Below, piece after piece: positions 1 through 7,708 of a DNA stretch of 64,000 bases. Made by a program: the position numbers and the translations under genes. The notes beneath the pieces are model-generated. The model had not been told where the DNA came from. It saw nothing but the letters and a program-made list of their open reading frames with translations, and did no database searches. The stretch spans positions 124,001-188,000 of the forward strand of contig NZ_QFVR01000003.1 of NCBI RefSeq assembly GCF_003143975.1, given 5' to 3'. Source of the stretch: Kurthia sibirica (GTDB lineage Bacteria; Bacillota; Bacilli; Bacillales_A; Planococcaceae). Numbering within the stretch: position 1 is the first letter of the stretch; every line of letters starts with the position of its first letter.

Positions 1-2
1 GT

Positions 3-83
3 ATTATTATGTGGTGGATTACTGAGGGGCTAGAATATGATGCTGCTTTCATCGCTGAAGAAATCAAAAAATTATACCGTTAA
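3..83 (+). CDS. C-terminal end of a protein, possibly a TetR-family regulator (partial)
   Basis: An open frame enters from the left edge and stops with TAA at 81-83. The visible tail has the pattern WWITEG...IAEEI. This resembles the last helix of many TetR/AcrR regulators, where a W-W-x-E-G segment is followed by a short amphipathic helix. Only 26 residues are visible, so the family call is inference from pattern. No terminator hairpin is evident between this stop and the next gene. Confidence 0.4.
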   Translation: MIMWWITEGLEYDAAFIAEEIKKLYR

Positions 84-187
84 AGTAAAACTCAATAATA
101 CGACAACAATTCCATTACATGAAAATCATTTCTCCTTCACATACATGCTTTACTATAAGGATATAACTTGAAAGGGAGGCTTTTAAA

Positions 188-1573
188 TTGACACTATTTC
201 CGAAGAAACTAATGGCGACCGTTGCCGCATCAACAATGGCATTATCTATGTTTACCGCAGGAGGTGCTGACGTTACTGCAGCTGCAAGCAAAGCACCAGC
301 AAAAAATGATATTCGAAATGTTATATTCTTAATTGGTGATGGCATGGGTAATTCCTATACTTCTGCTTATCGCTATTTAAAGAATAGTGGCTCATCAAAA
401 TTTGTAGACAAAACAGCTTTTGACAATTATCTAGTAGGGCAACAAATGACATATCCTGAAGACCCAGCACAAAATGTGACAGACTCAGCAAGCGCAGCAA
501 CCGCGATGTCTGCCGGTGTTAAGACATATAATGCAGCGATTGCTGTCGACAATGATAAACGCGCAGTGAAAACCGTACTAGAGGCCGCTAAAGAGCAAGG
601 TAAGTCCACTGGGCTCGTTGCTACATCGGAAATAACGCATGCGACACCTGCAGCATTTGGTGCACATGATGAAACCCGTAAAAATATGAACGGTATTGCC
701 GATGATTATTTCGATGATTTAATCGCTGGAAAACATAAAATCGACGTTTTATTAGGTGGAGGTAAATCTAATTTCGTTCGTAAAGATCGTGATTTAACAA
801 AAGAATTTAAAAAAGCTGGTTATAATTATGTCACGTCAAAAGATGCCCTGAAGAAAAATACGAAAGGGCAATTGCTCGGATTATTTGCTGATGGTGGTAT
901 CGATAAGAAAATAGATCGTAACAGTTCAACACCGGGGCTAAGTACCATGACGAACGCTGCCATTAAGCAGCTCGATAAAAATAAAAAAGGCTTCTTCTTA
1001 ATGGTAGAGGGTAGTCAAATTGACTGGGCTGGTCATGATAACGATATTGTTGGCGCGATGAGCGAAATGTCCGATTTCGAACAAGCTTTTGAAGCAGCCA
1101 TTGCATTTGCTAAAAAAGATAAACATACATTAGTTGTCGCAACAGCTGATCACTCTACCGGTGGCTTTTCATTGGCACAAGGTGGCGATTATAACTGGAA
1201 TCCCGAAGCGATTGCAGCATTCTCTCGTACACCCGATTTTATGGCTGAACAAATCGCTGATGGTATGAATGCTGAAAAAGTATTGAAAAAATACATTAAC
1301 TTAACATTAACTGAAGAAGAAATCACTTCTGTCGTAGCCGTTAAAGACAAAGATATTACAACAATTGATAATGCGATTGAAGCACTTGTCAATAAGCGTT
1401 CAAATACAGGTTGGACAACTGGTGGACATACAGGTGAAGATGTAAATGTCTACGCATATGGCCCTGGTTCAGAACAATTCAGAGGTCAAATTGATAATAC
1501 AGACCAAGCAAAAAAAATCTTTAAAATAATTGAAAAAAATGCGAAAAAACAAACGGTAATTAAAGATAAGTAA
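188..1573 (+). CDS. Secreted alkaline phosphatase (PhoA family)
   Basis: This 461-residue protein hydrolyses phosphate monoesters outside the membrane to release inorganic phosphate. The N-terminus is a signal peptide (KK at 6-7, hydrophobic core to about residue 30). Family motifs are visible in order: DGMG at 51-54 (metal ligand), TDSASAAT with the likely nucleophile Ser100, a THATPAAF block, EGSQIDWAGHDND, ADHSTGG and GHTGED (metal ligands). Length is normal for the family. The start is TTG, chosen because AAAGGGAGG at 171-179 lies eight bases upstream. The next gene is co-oriented 56 bases downstream. Such genes are usually Pho-controlled, but I could not identify a convincing Pho box. 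Confidence 0.93.
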   Translation: MTLFPKKLMATVAASTMALSMFTAGGADVTAAASKAPAKNDIRNVIFLIGDGMGNSYTSAYRYLKNSGSSKFVDKTAFDNYLVGQQMTYPEDPAQNVTDSASAATAMSAGVKTYNAAIAVDNDKRAVKTVLEAAKEQGKSTGLVATSEITHATPAAFGAHDETRKNMNGIADDYFDDLIAGKHKIDVLLGGGKSNFVRKDRDLTKEFKKAGYNYVTSKDALKKNTKGQLLGLFADGGIDKKIDRNSSTPGLSTMTNAAIKQLDKNKKGFFLMVEGSQIDWAGHDNDIVGAMSEMSDFEQAFEAAIAFAKKDKHTLVVATADHSTGGFSLAQGGDYNWNPEAIAAFSRTPDFMAEQIADGMNAEKVLKKYINLTLTEEEITSVVAVKDKDITTIDNAIEALVNKRSNTGWTTGGHTGEDVNVYAYGPGSEQFRGQIDNTDQAKKIFKIIEKNAKKQTVIKDK

Positions 1574-1629
1574 ATCACATTAACTCGGTTGTTGCATAGC
1601 CGGTGAAATAAACAAATAAGGGGCTTTAA

Positions 1630-2271
1630 ATGATGACTAGATTAGTAATAGGTGCTTTGTTACTCGGCGTTCTTACCCTGGCAGGTTGCTCCGAGAGCAA
1701 TGCTGTAAAAAAAGAGACACCCACTACTGCACTCGCTGTCAATTATGATGCTGACTATGTAGATAATCCACAGCTGACGAGCGATCGTACACTGCATAAA
1801 GTAGACGAGGAAGCTCGTAGTGAACTGGGTCTCACTCGTATCGTTCAAGCAGTTGAAACACAGCAAGTGCAACAAATTGGACCCATGAAAGTCACATTTC
1901 ATAATTTGAAGCAATTATATGTAGAACCTGCTTATAGCATGATCGATTATTTCCATGTGCTTACAGAGCGCGAAAACTTTGATTTAATAAAAACCTTTGT
2001 CACCATTGAAAATACAGGCAATAAAAAAGTCCATTTCTCCCCAATTTCTGAAGCATTTACTTCAGACCAAAAATGGAATTGGCAACAGGAGGTCTATTTA
2101 GACAATCTAAATGCCGACTATGAACCTGGTGATATAAAAACAGGAAATATTGGTTTTGTTCTCGATGAAAAGTCTCGTCCAACAGCACTGACGATTAGAA
2201 CATCCGATGTCTTTGATGCAACAAAATCTTCGATTGCACAAGGTCAATCGCTCTCTCTATCTTATGAATAA
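1630..2271 (+). CDS. Lipoprotein with DUF4352-like domain
   Basis: This is a 213-residue exported protein with a type II signal. A hydrophobic stretch ends in the lipobox LAGC, so Cys19 or so would be lipidated and the protein anchored outside the membrane. The mature part has an immunoglobulin-like pattern (FVTIENTGNKKVHFSP, then a late GDIKTGNIGFVLDE block) that matches the DUF4352 style of Gram-positive surface lipoproteins, whose role is unknown. Two ATG codons open the frame and AAGGGG lies upstream. It follows the phosphatase gene and ends at a strong terminator, so co-transcription is possible. Confidence 0.7.
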   Translation: MMTRLVIGALLLGVLTLAGCSESNAVKKETPTTALAVNYDADYVDNPQLTSDRTLHKVDEEARSELGLTRIVQAVETQQVQQIGPMKVTFHNLKQLYVEPAYSMIDYFHVLTERENFDLIKTFVTIENTGNKKVHFSPISEAFTSDQKWNWQQEVYLDNLNADYEPGDIKTGNIGFVLDEKSRPTALTIRTSDVFDATKSSIAQGQSLSLSYE

Positions 2272-2290
2272 ATAGTGCATATCCATTTAG

Positions 2291-2333
2291 GTGAGTTCGA
2301 TTTCTTTCTTGAAATCGAACTCATCTTTTTATC
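2291..2333 (+). terminator. Rho-independent terminator
   Basis: A perfect 12-bp stem (GAGTTCGATTTC at 2293-2304 and its complement at 2311-2322) with a six-base loop is followed by a T-rich run. It ends the phosphatase/lipoprotein transcript. Confidence 0.92.
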
Positions 2334-2383
2334 TTGATCACAGGAATCCCTATTCTTCTATTCTCTCTTTTAACAAAATAAGG

Positions 2384-2604
2384 CTACGTCAAATCACGCT
2401 ACTTTTGAACGCGCAGAAAACGACTCTTGCGGGAATAGCATGAGCTGCCCCCCCACAGGAACGCAGTGAAGAGGCGTTTGAAGCTATGTCCGTGGAAAGC
2501 TTTTTTCGAAGCGGAAATGACTTGAAATGAAAAATCCCATATGATTTCGAAAAATCATACGGGATTTTCTCTGTTGAAAATACGTTTGTCTCAGGTTCTT
2601 TGTT
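2384..2604 (+). repeat. Dispersed repeat copy A (truncated left end)
   Basis: This is one copy of a repeat family seen at least four times in the window. It has a core beginning GCGCAGAAAACGACTC near 2411, a module GTCCGTGGAAAGC, and then a hairpin CATATGATTTCGAAAAATCATACG with flanking AATCCC/GGGATT. It ends with TTGAAAATACGTTTGTCTCAGG. The usual left terminus is replaced by a stretch containing TCAAATCACGCTACTTTT, which recurs inverted near 60499. It fills most of the gap between the lipoprotein and the VOC gene. Confidence 0.8.
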
Positions 2605-2609
2605 TATTT

Positions 2610-3494
2610 TTATTGACCTTCTGTTGTGAAGATTATACGAATACCGTTCGGATCTAACACTGAAAAGGCTTGTGTTCCACCAAATTCCGGTGCTTCTAAA
2701 AATTTGTCTACCACAAAACCTGCTGCTGTTAGACTTTCTTGTACATGCATTGCATAGTCACTATCTTTTAAGACAATTGTATATGATTTCAAACCAATTG
2801 CATTTGTTGGTAATGGTGTACCGCCTTGACTGTTCCAAGTATTTAAACCGATATGATGATGATAGTTACCCGTTGAGATAAACAATGCTTGTGCACCATA
2901 ACGCGTCACGACGTTATAATCTAGCACTGTTGTATAAAATTTTTCCGTAGCCACTAAATTGTTGACAGATAAATGAATATGCCCCATAACGGTTCCTTCT
3001 GGTAGACCGTTCCAAGTACCATCCGCTTCTGCTAAGACACTTTCAAAATCAACAGTTTCTGTTGTCATATATACTTGATTATTGTCATCCCATTTCCATT
3101 GACTTGCCGGACGATCCGCATAAATTTCAATACCATTACCATCTGGATCATTTAAATAAAGTGCTTCACTCACATCGTGATCGCCAGCTCCTATACGGAT
3201 CGTATCTTTTATAAAATGTTGTACAATATTCCCTAAATCTTTGCGTGTGGGTAATAGTAATGCAAAATGATATAAACCTGTGTGTCCTTCAAATGGTTGT
3301 GCATTAGCCACTTCTACAAGTGAGATAAGACTTGTTTTACCATCAAATGTTAAGTATGCTGTTGTCGCTGTTTGTTGTAATATTTGAAAGCCAATTACAT
3401 TTGTGTAATACGTTACGGATGTCTGAAGATTAGATACTTTTAATTGAACATGTGAAACATATAAGTTTGGTTTTGCATGAAAGGTATTTGTCAT
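2610..3494 (-). CDS. VOC-family ring-cleaving dioxygenase, CatE/YfiE-like
   Basis: This is a 294-residue protein with two tandem vicinal-oxygen-chelate domains. The family includes catechol 2,3-dioxygenases and B. subtilis CatE, which is induced by catechol. Domain 1 (about residues 12-135) keeps the full H-H-E metal set: His in HVQLKV, His in GLYHFALLLP and Glu in NGIEIY. Domain 2 has His in GHIHLSV and HHHIGLNTW, but its last strand reads NGIRIIF without the Glu, so one metal site is expected. The ATG is preceded by AGGAG nine bases away. It is a single-gene unit with no MarR-type regulator next to it. Confidence 0.8.
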   Translation of the reverse strand: MTNTFHAKPNLYVSHVQLKVSNLQTSVTYYTNVIGFQILQQTATTAYLTFDGKTSLISLVEVANAQPFEGHTGLYHFALLLPTRKDLGNIVQHFIKDTIRIGAGDHDVSEALYLNDPDGNGIEIYADRPASQWKWDDNNQVYMTTETVDFESVLAEADGTWNGLPEGTVMGHIHLSVNNLVATEKFYTTVLDYNVVTRYGAQALFISTGNYHHHIGLNTWNSQGGTPLPTNAIGLKSYTIVLKDSDYAMHVQESLTAAGFVVDKFLEAPEFGGTQAFSVLDPNGIRIIFTTEGQ

Positions 3495-3718
3495 TTTAAA
3501 AACTCCTATTTTTTAGTTACTTTATGTAACTTACTATATATTAATAACTAAAACATGTCAACTATACTATCTACTTTTTCAAGAATACATACGACCAGAT
3601 TCGATTAGACTACTAGTGATTACTATATCTTCACGCCAATAAAAAAAGAGCCTCCATGACGGGAGGGCACTGAAAAACTTATGTTTTTTATGACGAGTTG
3701 ATTTTTTAGATAAAAACA

Positions 3719-3757
3719 AGGCACTTTCTGTTCGATTTGAACAGAAAATGCCTTATT
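3719..3757 (-). terminator. Terminator after the truncated transposase
   Basis: Reading leftward, AAGGCATTTTCTGTTC pairs with GAACAGAAAGTGCCTT around an AAATC loop and is followed by GTTTTT. It stands 15 bases after the transposase remnant stop. Confidence 0.8.
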
Positions 3758-3771
3758 TCATTGTCTATTTC

Positions 3772-3999
3772 TTACTCTTTTTCATTTAGCAGTTTTAATA
3801 TCCGCTTAAGATTGACAGCGAAAATTGGTGGAATCGCATTTCGACCATTATCCAAACAGTATTTTGCTTTTAATTCGTCTATAATAAATGAAAAATCCAC
3901 GAGTTCATTGATCTGGCAAAGCATATTATCTTTTGGAATGATTAAATCATATAGTGCCATATAGGGACTTAAGTTAAGGGTTTCTTGTTTGGAAATCAT
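3772..3999 (-). pseudogene. IS1182-family transposase, internal in-frame deletion
   Basis: The first 55 or so residues (LSPYMALYDLIIPKDN, then INELVDFSFI and KYCLDNGRNAI) match the conserved N-terminus of IS1182-family transposases. The frame then jumps to a short FAVNLKRILKLL tail that looks like the family's extreme C-terminus. The 75-residue product lacks the whole DDE catalytic core, where family members are roughly 450-550 residues. AAGGTGGTG precedes the ATG, so the start region is intact. The family match comes from recalled motifs, not a search. Confidence 0.75.
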
Positions 4000-4094
4000 G
4001 GTCGCACCACCTTTAATTAGTAACTACTATTATACAGGATGGTCCGTGACCGGGCGAGACCACATTTTAACCCATGAATAGTACAAGTTGATGG

Positions 4095-4211
4095 AGTGCA
4101 GGCGGCGACTTCTGCGGGAACAGCACGAGCGGAAGCACCCGGACTGAGCGAAGCGAGGGAGAAGGCTGGAGCCGTGCCCGCGAAAAGCGCCCGCCGGAAC
4201 GGAATCAACGG
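4095..4211 (+). repeat. GC-rich interspersed repeat core (copy E)
   Basis: This block contains GGCGACTTCTGCGGGAACAG, CACGAGC, a GCGAAGCGAGG segment, and then GAGCCGTGCCCGCGAAAAGC and CGGAACGGAATCAACG. It is much more GC-rich than its surroundings. The same core order, in a more AT-rich form, occurs in the repeat copies at 2.4, 47.9 and 53.0 kb. I recall near-identical blocks as abundant in Planococcaceae genomes. It lies inside the IS1182 derivative, upstream of the transposase remnant. Confidence 0.7.
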
Positions 4212-4223
4212 CTACGAGAAAAA

Positions 4224-4262
4224 GCGAGGACAGGAACGAATTTCGTTCCTGTCCTCGCTTAT
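4224..4262. repeat. Perfect hairpin inside the IS1182 derivative
   Basis: AAGCGAGGACAGGAACGAA pairs with TTCGTTCCTGTCCTCGCTT as a near-continuous 19-bp palindrome close to the right end of the element. In the leftward direction it could block read-through transcription into the transposase, as is known for some insertion sequences. Confidence 0.7.
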
Positions 4263-4323
4263 CTGTGCATAAGTGGACTTTTTCAGTGCCCTCCATGACG
4301 GAGACCCCTTTTTCTATCTTCTA

Positions 4324-5307
4324 TTAAATAGGAATTATTGTGCCAATATGCTCTGCCAATGCTTTTTTATAGACGCCAATTGCGACTGCCAAGTCATAGT
4401 ATGATGCACCAACCGATTTGAAGATTGTAATTTCTTCTGCATGTTGACGTCCGCTAATTTTTTTCATCTCTAATTGCTCCAATGAGCCATGTAAATCATC
4501 AAATGACCAGTCCGTCGTGCGCGCTGCATGAATAAATTCACCAGCTTCTTCTTCCACACCATGAAAATCATCGACAATTATTTTGTTAGACGTATTAATT
4601 AATGCTTCATCAATTTCTCTCATTGTTGGTAAATAGGAGCCGACCCCATTGATATGACATCCCGCTTTTACATAAGCTGCATCAAATACGGCGGTTGTCG
4701 AACGCGTAGCACAATTAATAATCTGTGCTTGTGCCACAGCATTATTGACATCTTCACTGACAATGATCATCATTTTTGGGTAGTGTTTTTGTAATCGTTG
4801 TTGGAAAATCACTGCTTTTTCAATTGTACGGTTCACAAGATAAATCGTCTCAATCTCCCGAACTGCAAGTATACCAAGAACTTGTTCAAACGCCATTCCA
4901 CCTGTACCAATTACAGTCAATACTTTAGCTTCTTCTTGTGCTAAGTAGTCGGTAGCGATCGCGGTCAATGCACCTGTACGAAGTCTCGTTAAGTATGAAG
5001 CATTTAGCAAGGCTAATGAACGACCATTTTGAGCATCCGACAGCAAAGTCACGCCCTGTGTTGTCGGTAAGTTTTCCGCGGCATTATTCGGGAAAATGGA
5101 CACAATTTTATTTGCTGCAAATTGCTGCTCACTATCGGCACTAGGCATATATAAAATAGATGCATCCTGTGCTGGAAAATCGATGACTGTTCTAATCGGT
5201 GTCTCGAGCTTATTTAAATACTTCGATTTTAATACTTTCTTCACATCGTCAATAGCATCCTTCATCGTGTAATGCTGTTGTATTTGATGTTCCTCTAATA
5301 TAATCAT
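4324..5307 (-). CDS. Ornithine cyclodeaminase / mu-crystallin family protein
   Basis: This is a 327-residue NAD(P)-dependent enzyme of the family that includes ornithine cyclodeaminase, alanine dehydrogenase and imine reductases. The Rossmann motif VIGTGGMA lies near residue 135. A conserved LNASYLTRLRTGALTAIATDYLA block comes just before it, and TRSTTAVFDAAY follows it. The substrate cannot be read from sequence. I place the start at ATG 5307, seven bases from AAGGAG, rather than at the in-frame TTG two codons upstream, which nearly touches the Shine-Dalgarno. It sits 18 bases after the MHS transporter gene, so the two form an operon for uptake and conversion of one compound. Confidence 0.82.
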   Translation of the reverse strand: MIILEEHQIQQHYTMKDAIDDVKKVLKSKYLNKLETPIRTVIDFPAQDASILYMPSADSEQQFAANKIVSIFPNNAAENLPTTQGVTLLSDAQNGRSLALLNASYLTRLRTGALTAIATDYLAQEEAKVLTVIGTGGMAFEQVLGILAVREIETIYLVNRTIEKAVIFQQRLQKHYPKMMIIVSEDVNNAVAQAQIINCATRSTTAVFDAAYVKAGCHINGVGSYLPTMREIDEALINTSNKIIVDDFHGVEEEAGEFIHAARTTDWSFDDLHGSLEQLEMKKISGRQHAEEITIFKSVGASYYDLAVAIGVYKKALAEHIGTIIPI

Positions 5308-5325
5308 AATCAAACTCCTTTTTAG

Positions 5326-6663
5326 TTAATGCTGTGTCTGCAATGGTTTTTTTCGTTCTTCTTTTTCCTCTGTATCTTGTGAAAAATCATCTAGTTCTTG
5401 ATGACGTCGATCGCGCACAGCTAATACTGATACTAATGAAATAACAGCCGTTAACATAATATATAGAGCAATCGGAATATAGGAATTATTGAATTCTAAT
5501 AATAAAGCTGTCGCTACTAGTGGTGCTGTACCACCTGCAATTGCCGCCCCGATTTGATAACCCAATGATACACCTGTATAGCGAACCTTTGCAGAGAAAA
5601 TTTCTGAAAACATCGTACCTAAGACCGCAGTAATTGGCGCCCAAATTACACCTAACCCAATAATAGTAGCAATAATCAAAGTTGTTAGTGTACGTTGTTC
5701 TAACAACCAGAAATAAGGGAAGGCATATACTAACATAGCCACTGCTCCATAAATATACATTTTCTTACGCCCAATTTTATCAGACAAGCTACCCATTATT
5801 GGTATAAGAATTGTCGTGACAATTGTTGCAATCATAACTGATACTAATACTTCTGTATTGGAGAAACCTAAATTTGTTGTACCGTAGGACACGATAAATG
5901 TACCAAAAATATAAAATGGTGCTGTTTCGACTACTTTACCACCAATTGCAATTAATACTTCACGCCAATGTGTTTTTAATGTTTCGACTAATGGTATCTT
6001 TGGGATATCTCCTGATTTTTGAACTTCTTTAAAGGACGGAGTTTCATCGATTCCTTTACGAATCCATAAACCAAATAATACTAATAATGCACTAAATAAA
6101 AACGGAATTCTCCATCCCCATGAAATAAATGCTTCCGTTGATACTGTCGTTGTAATCAATGTTAATGCACCTGAACCTAAGAACATACCAATCGGTACAC
6201 CCATTTGAGGGATTGAACCAAATAACCCTCGTTTTTCCTTCGGTGCGTATTCAACGGCTAGTAGCATTGCACCACCCCATTCGCCTCCAATGCCTAAGCC
6301 TTGGACTAAACGCAATGTTACAAGAATAATTGGTGCAGCAATACCAATTGCTTGATATGTAGGTAATAAGCCCATTAACACTGTTGCAACACCCATCAAC
6401 GATAAAGTCATCACCAATGTTTTTTTCCGTCCTACCCGATCACCGATATGGCTAAATATAATACCACCAAATGGTCTAATGAAAAATGCTAATGCCAATG
6501 AAGCATAAGATAATAGCAAACCGATGGTCGGGTCTTCTGCTACAAAAAAGACTTTAGTAAATACTAATGCAGCAACTGTACCGTATAAAAAATAATCAAA
6601 CCATTCAATGGCACTCCCTACCAAACTTGCAATCCAAACCTTCCTCATTTGCTTCTTTTCCAA
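5326..6663 (-). CDS. MFS transporter, metabolite:H+ symporter (MHS) family
   Basis: This is an integral membrane proton symporter of about 445 residues with 12 predicted segments. Typical MHS signatures are present: IEWFDYFLYGTVAALVF in the first segment, the DRVGRKKTL loop between helices 2 and 3, RLVQGLGIGGEWGGA in helix 4, and the second-half repeat DKIGRKKMY. The family carries shikimate, proline/betaine, citrate and other small acids, so the substrate is open. AAAGGGG lies eight bases before a TTG at 6663. Another TTG at 6684 extends the frame, but the Shine-Dalgarno lies inside that extension. The partner gene downstream encodes an ornithine cyclodeaminase-family enzyme, which hints at an amino acid-like substrate. 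Confidence 0.85.
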   Translation of the reverse strand: MEKKQMRKVWIASLVGSAIEWFDYFLYGTVAALVFTKVFFVAEDPTIGLLLSYASLALAFFIRPFGGIIFSHIGDRVGRKKTLVMTLSLMGVATVLMGLLPTYQAIGIAAPIILVTLRLVQGLGIGGEWGGAMLLAVEYAPKEKRGLFGSIPQMGVPIGMFLGSGALTLITTTVSTEAFISWGWRIPFLFSALLVLFGLWIRKGIDETPSFKEVQKSGDIPKIPLVETLKTHWREVLIAIGGKVVETAPFYIFGTFIVSYGTTNLGFSNTEVLVSVMIATIVTTILIPIMGSLSDKIGRKKMYIYGAVAMLVYAFPYFWLLEQRTLTTLIIATIIGLGVIWAPITAVLGTMFSEIFSAKVRYTGVSLGYQIGAAIAGGTAPLVATALLLEFNNSYIPIALYIMLTAVISLVSVLAVRDRRHQELDDFSQDTEEKEERKKPLQTQH

Positions 6664-6685
6664 ATCCAACACCCCTTTATTCAAA

Positions 6686-6736
6686 ATTGAAGTAATACTT
6701 CAATCCAATGTACAATTTCCATAATCTATCTGTCAA
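6686..6736 (-). promoter_or_regulatory. Promoter and perfect palindromic operator of the transporter operon
   Basis: Reading leftward there is TTGACA (6731-6736), an 18-base spacer and TACATT (6707-6712). ATTGAAGTAATACTTCAAT at 6686-6704 is a perfect 9-1-9 palindrome over the expected transcription start. The natural candidate to bind it is the XRE-cupin regulator encoded divergently at 6890. Confidence 0.65.
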
Positions 6737-6889
6737 GTAACTATTTATAATTTTCAGAGAGTTCTTTGTTTACTTTCTCGAAACAGGCTATATAAACATT
6801 GAATCCGCTTACATTTTATTTCTCGAAAAAATATTTTCTTTTTGCAAATAGATGATGGTCGGTTACACTTAAAATAAGGAGGTTTTACT

Positions 6890-7381
6890 ATGAATACTGT
6901 TGGCGGACAAATTCGTACCATCCGACAAGAACGCAAAAAAACATTAAAAGAGATTTCAGTAGCAACTGGTGTCTCCATTAGTTTTCTCTCACAATTAGAA
7001 CTAAATAAAACAAACGCTACTTTAGAAACACTTAAAAAAATTAGCATCGCGCTAGAGGTCCACCCAAGTTTATTTTTTAAAGGTATTGCTATTAATAACG
7101 ATTATCCTTTTCACTATAAAGATTTATCAAATGGTATGACACAAGCAAGTTTTAAACCCATGCATGTGATCATTCGCCCAGGTGAGAATCTGGGAAATGA
7201 CTTTACACATATTGGTCATGAGTTTATTTACATCCTACAGGGTGAACTGATCGTCACAACTAATGGTGAACGAAATCTACTCAAGGTTGGTGACTCCATC
7301 ATGATTGATACAACATTAAAACATTATTGGCTAAATGAATCGCCCCACACAACAGAATTCTTAGTCATTACATCCATTTAA
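6890..7381 (+). CDS. XRE-family transcriptional regulator with cupin sensor domain
   Basis: This is a 163-residue DNA-binding protein. Residues 7-61 form a Cro/C1-type helix-turn-helix (QIRTIRQERKKTLKEISVAT, then SISFLSQLELNK). Residues 95-160 form a small beta-barrel cupin (FTHIGHEFIYILQGELIV) that normally binds the effector. This architecture is typical of local regulators of amino acid or amine catabolism. AAGGAGG precedes the ATG. It is divergent from the MHS transporter/ornithine cyclodeaminase operon across a 226-bp gap that holds a perfect palindrome, so it probably controls that operon. Its stop codon abuts a dispersed repeat that supplies a terminator hairpin. Confidence 0.85.
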   Translation: MNTVGGQIRTIRQERKKTLKEISVATGVSISFLSQLELNKTNATLETLKKISIALEVHPSLFFKGIAINNDYPFHYKDLSNGMTQASFKPMHVIIRPGENLGNDFTHIGHEFIYILQGELIVTTNGERNLLKVGDSIMIDTTLKHYWLNESPHTTEFLVITSI

Positions 7382-7556
7382 AAGAGCCTGAGACAAACGT
7401 ATTTTCAACAGAGAAAATCCCATATGATTTTTCGAAATCATATGGGATTATTTATGTCAATCAAATTCCGCTTCGAAAAACGGTTTCCACGCGTTCAATT
7501 GATTTGATGATTCGTATGTGAGACATACTATTTTTGTTCTGTCCCAGGCTCTTTTT
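7380..7556 (-). repeat. Dispersed repeat copy B (inverted orientation, core deleted)
   Basis: This begins AAAAGAGCCTGAGACAAACG and ends GTCCCAGGCTCTTTTT, so its ends are inverted repeats. It contains the shared hairpin (CCCATATGATTT / AAATCATATGGG, 7418-7447) and the CTTCGAAAAACGG and CACGCGTTCAATTGATTTGATG blocks, but lacks about 80 bases of the core. Orientation is opposite to the copies at 47.9 and 53.0 kb. It probably also acts as the terminator of the regulator gene. Confidence 0.82.
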
Positions 7557-7708
7557 AATACGACTAATGAAGCTATCAGTAGATCAACCTCTAACGTAAT
7601 TGATATTCTTCAAGACCTATTGCCTTCATTTCTTTTTCCTTTTTCGTATCAAAAAATAAAAATTCATGGCAAATAACTAAAGACCCTGCCTCCACCACTA
7701 ATCTATGA
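7557..7708. other. Intergenic tail before rpoN
   Basis: About 150 bases separate the repeat from the rpoN stop codon. I see no coding frame, hairpin or promoter that I can defend here. With the repeat, this gap is 327 bases long. Confidence 0.5.

Larger units (their letters stand above)
3653..4301 (-). mobile_element. Internally deleted IS1182-type element with flanking duplication
   Basis: Inverted ends GGGCACTGAAAAA (from 3665) and TTTTTCAGTGCCC (to 4291) bound the element. The 10-mer TCCATGACGG flanks it on both sides (3653-3662 and 4292-4301), consistent with target duplication inside a terminator stem that would have read GAGCCTCC-ATGAC-GGAG. Inside are a shortened transposase frame (3772-3999), a terminator hairpin (3719-3757), a GC-rich repeat (about 4095-4211) and a second perfect hairpin (4224-4262). 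Insertion of IS1182 relatives into terminator stems is known. The deletion makes this a non-autonomous derivative. Confidence 0.8.

Noticed and set aside
2672-2881. Plus-strand frames antisense to the VOC gene and similar long antisense frames in gatD-like, kinase and ileS genes
   Set aside because: These are frame shadows of real genes, with no ribosome sites and atypical composition.
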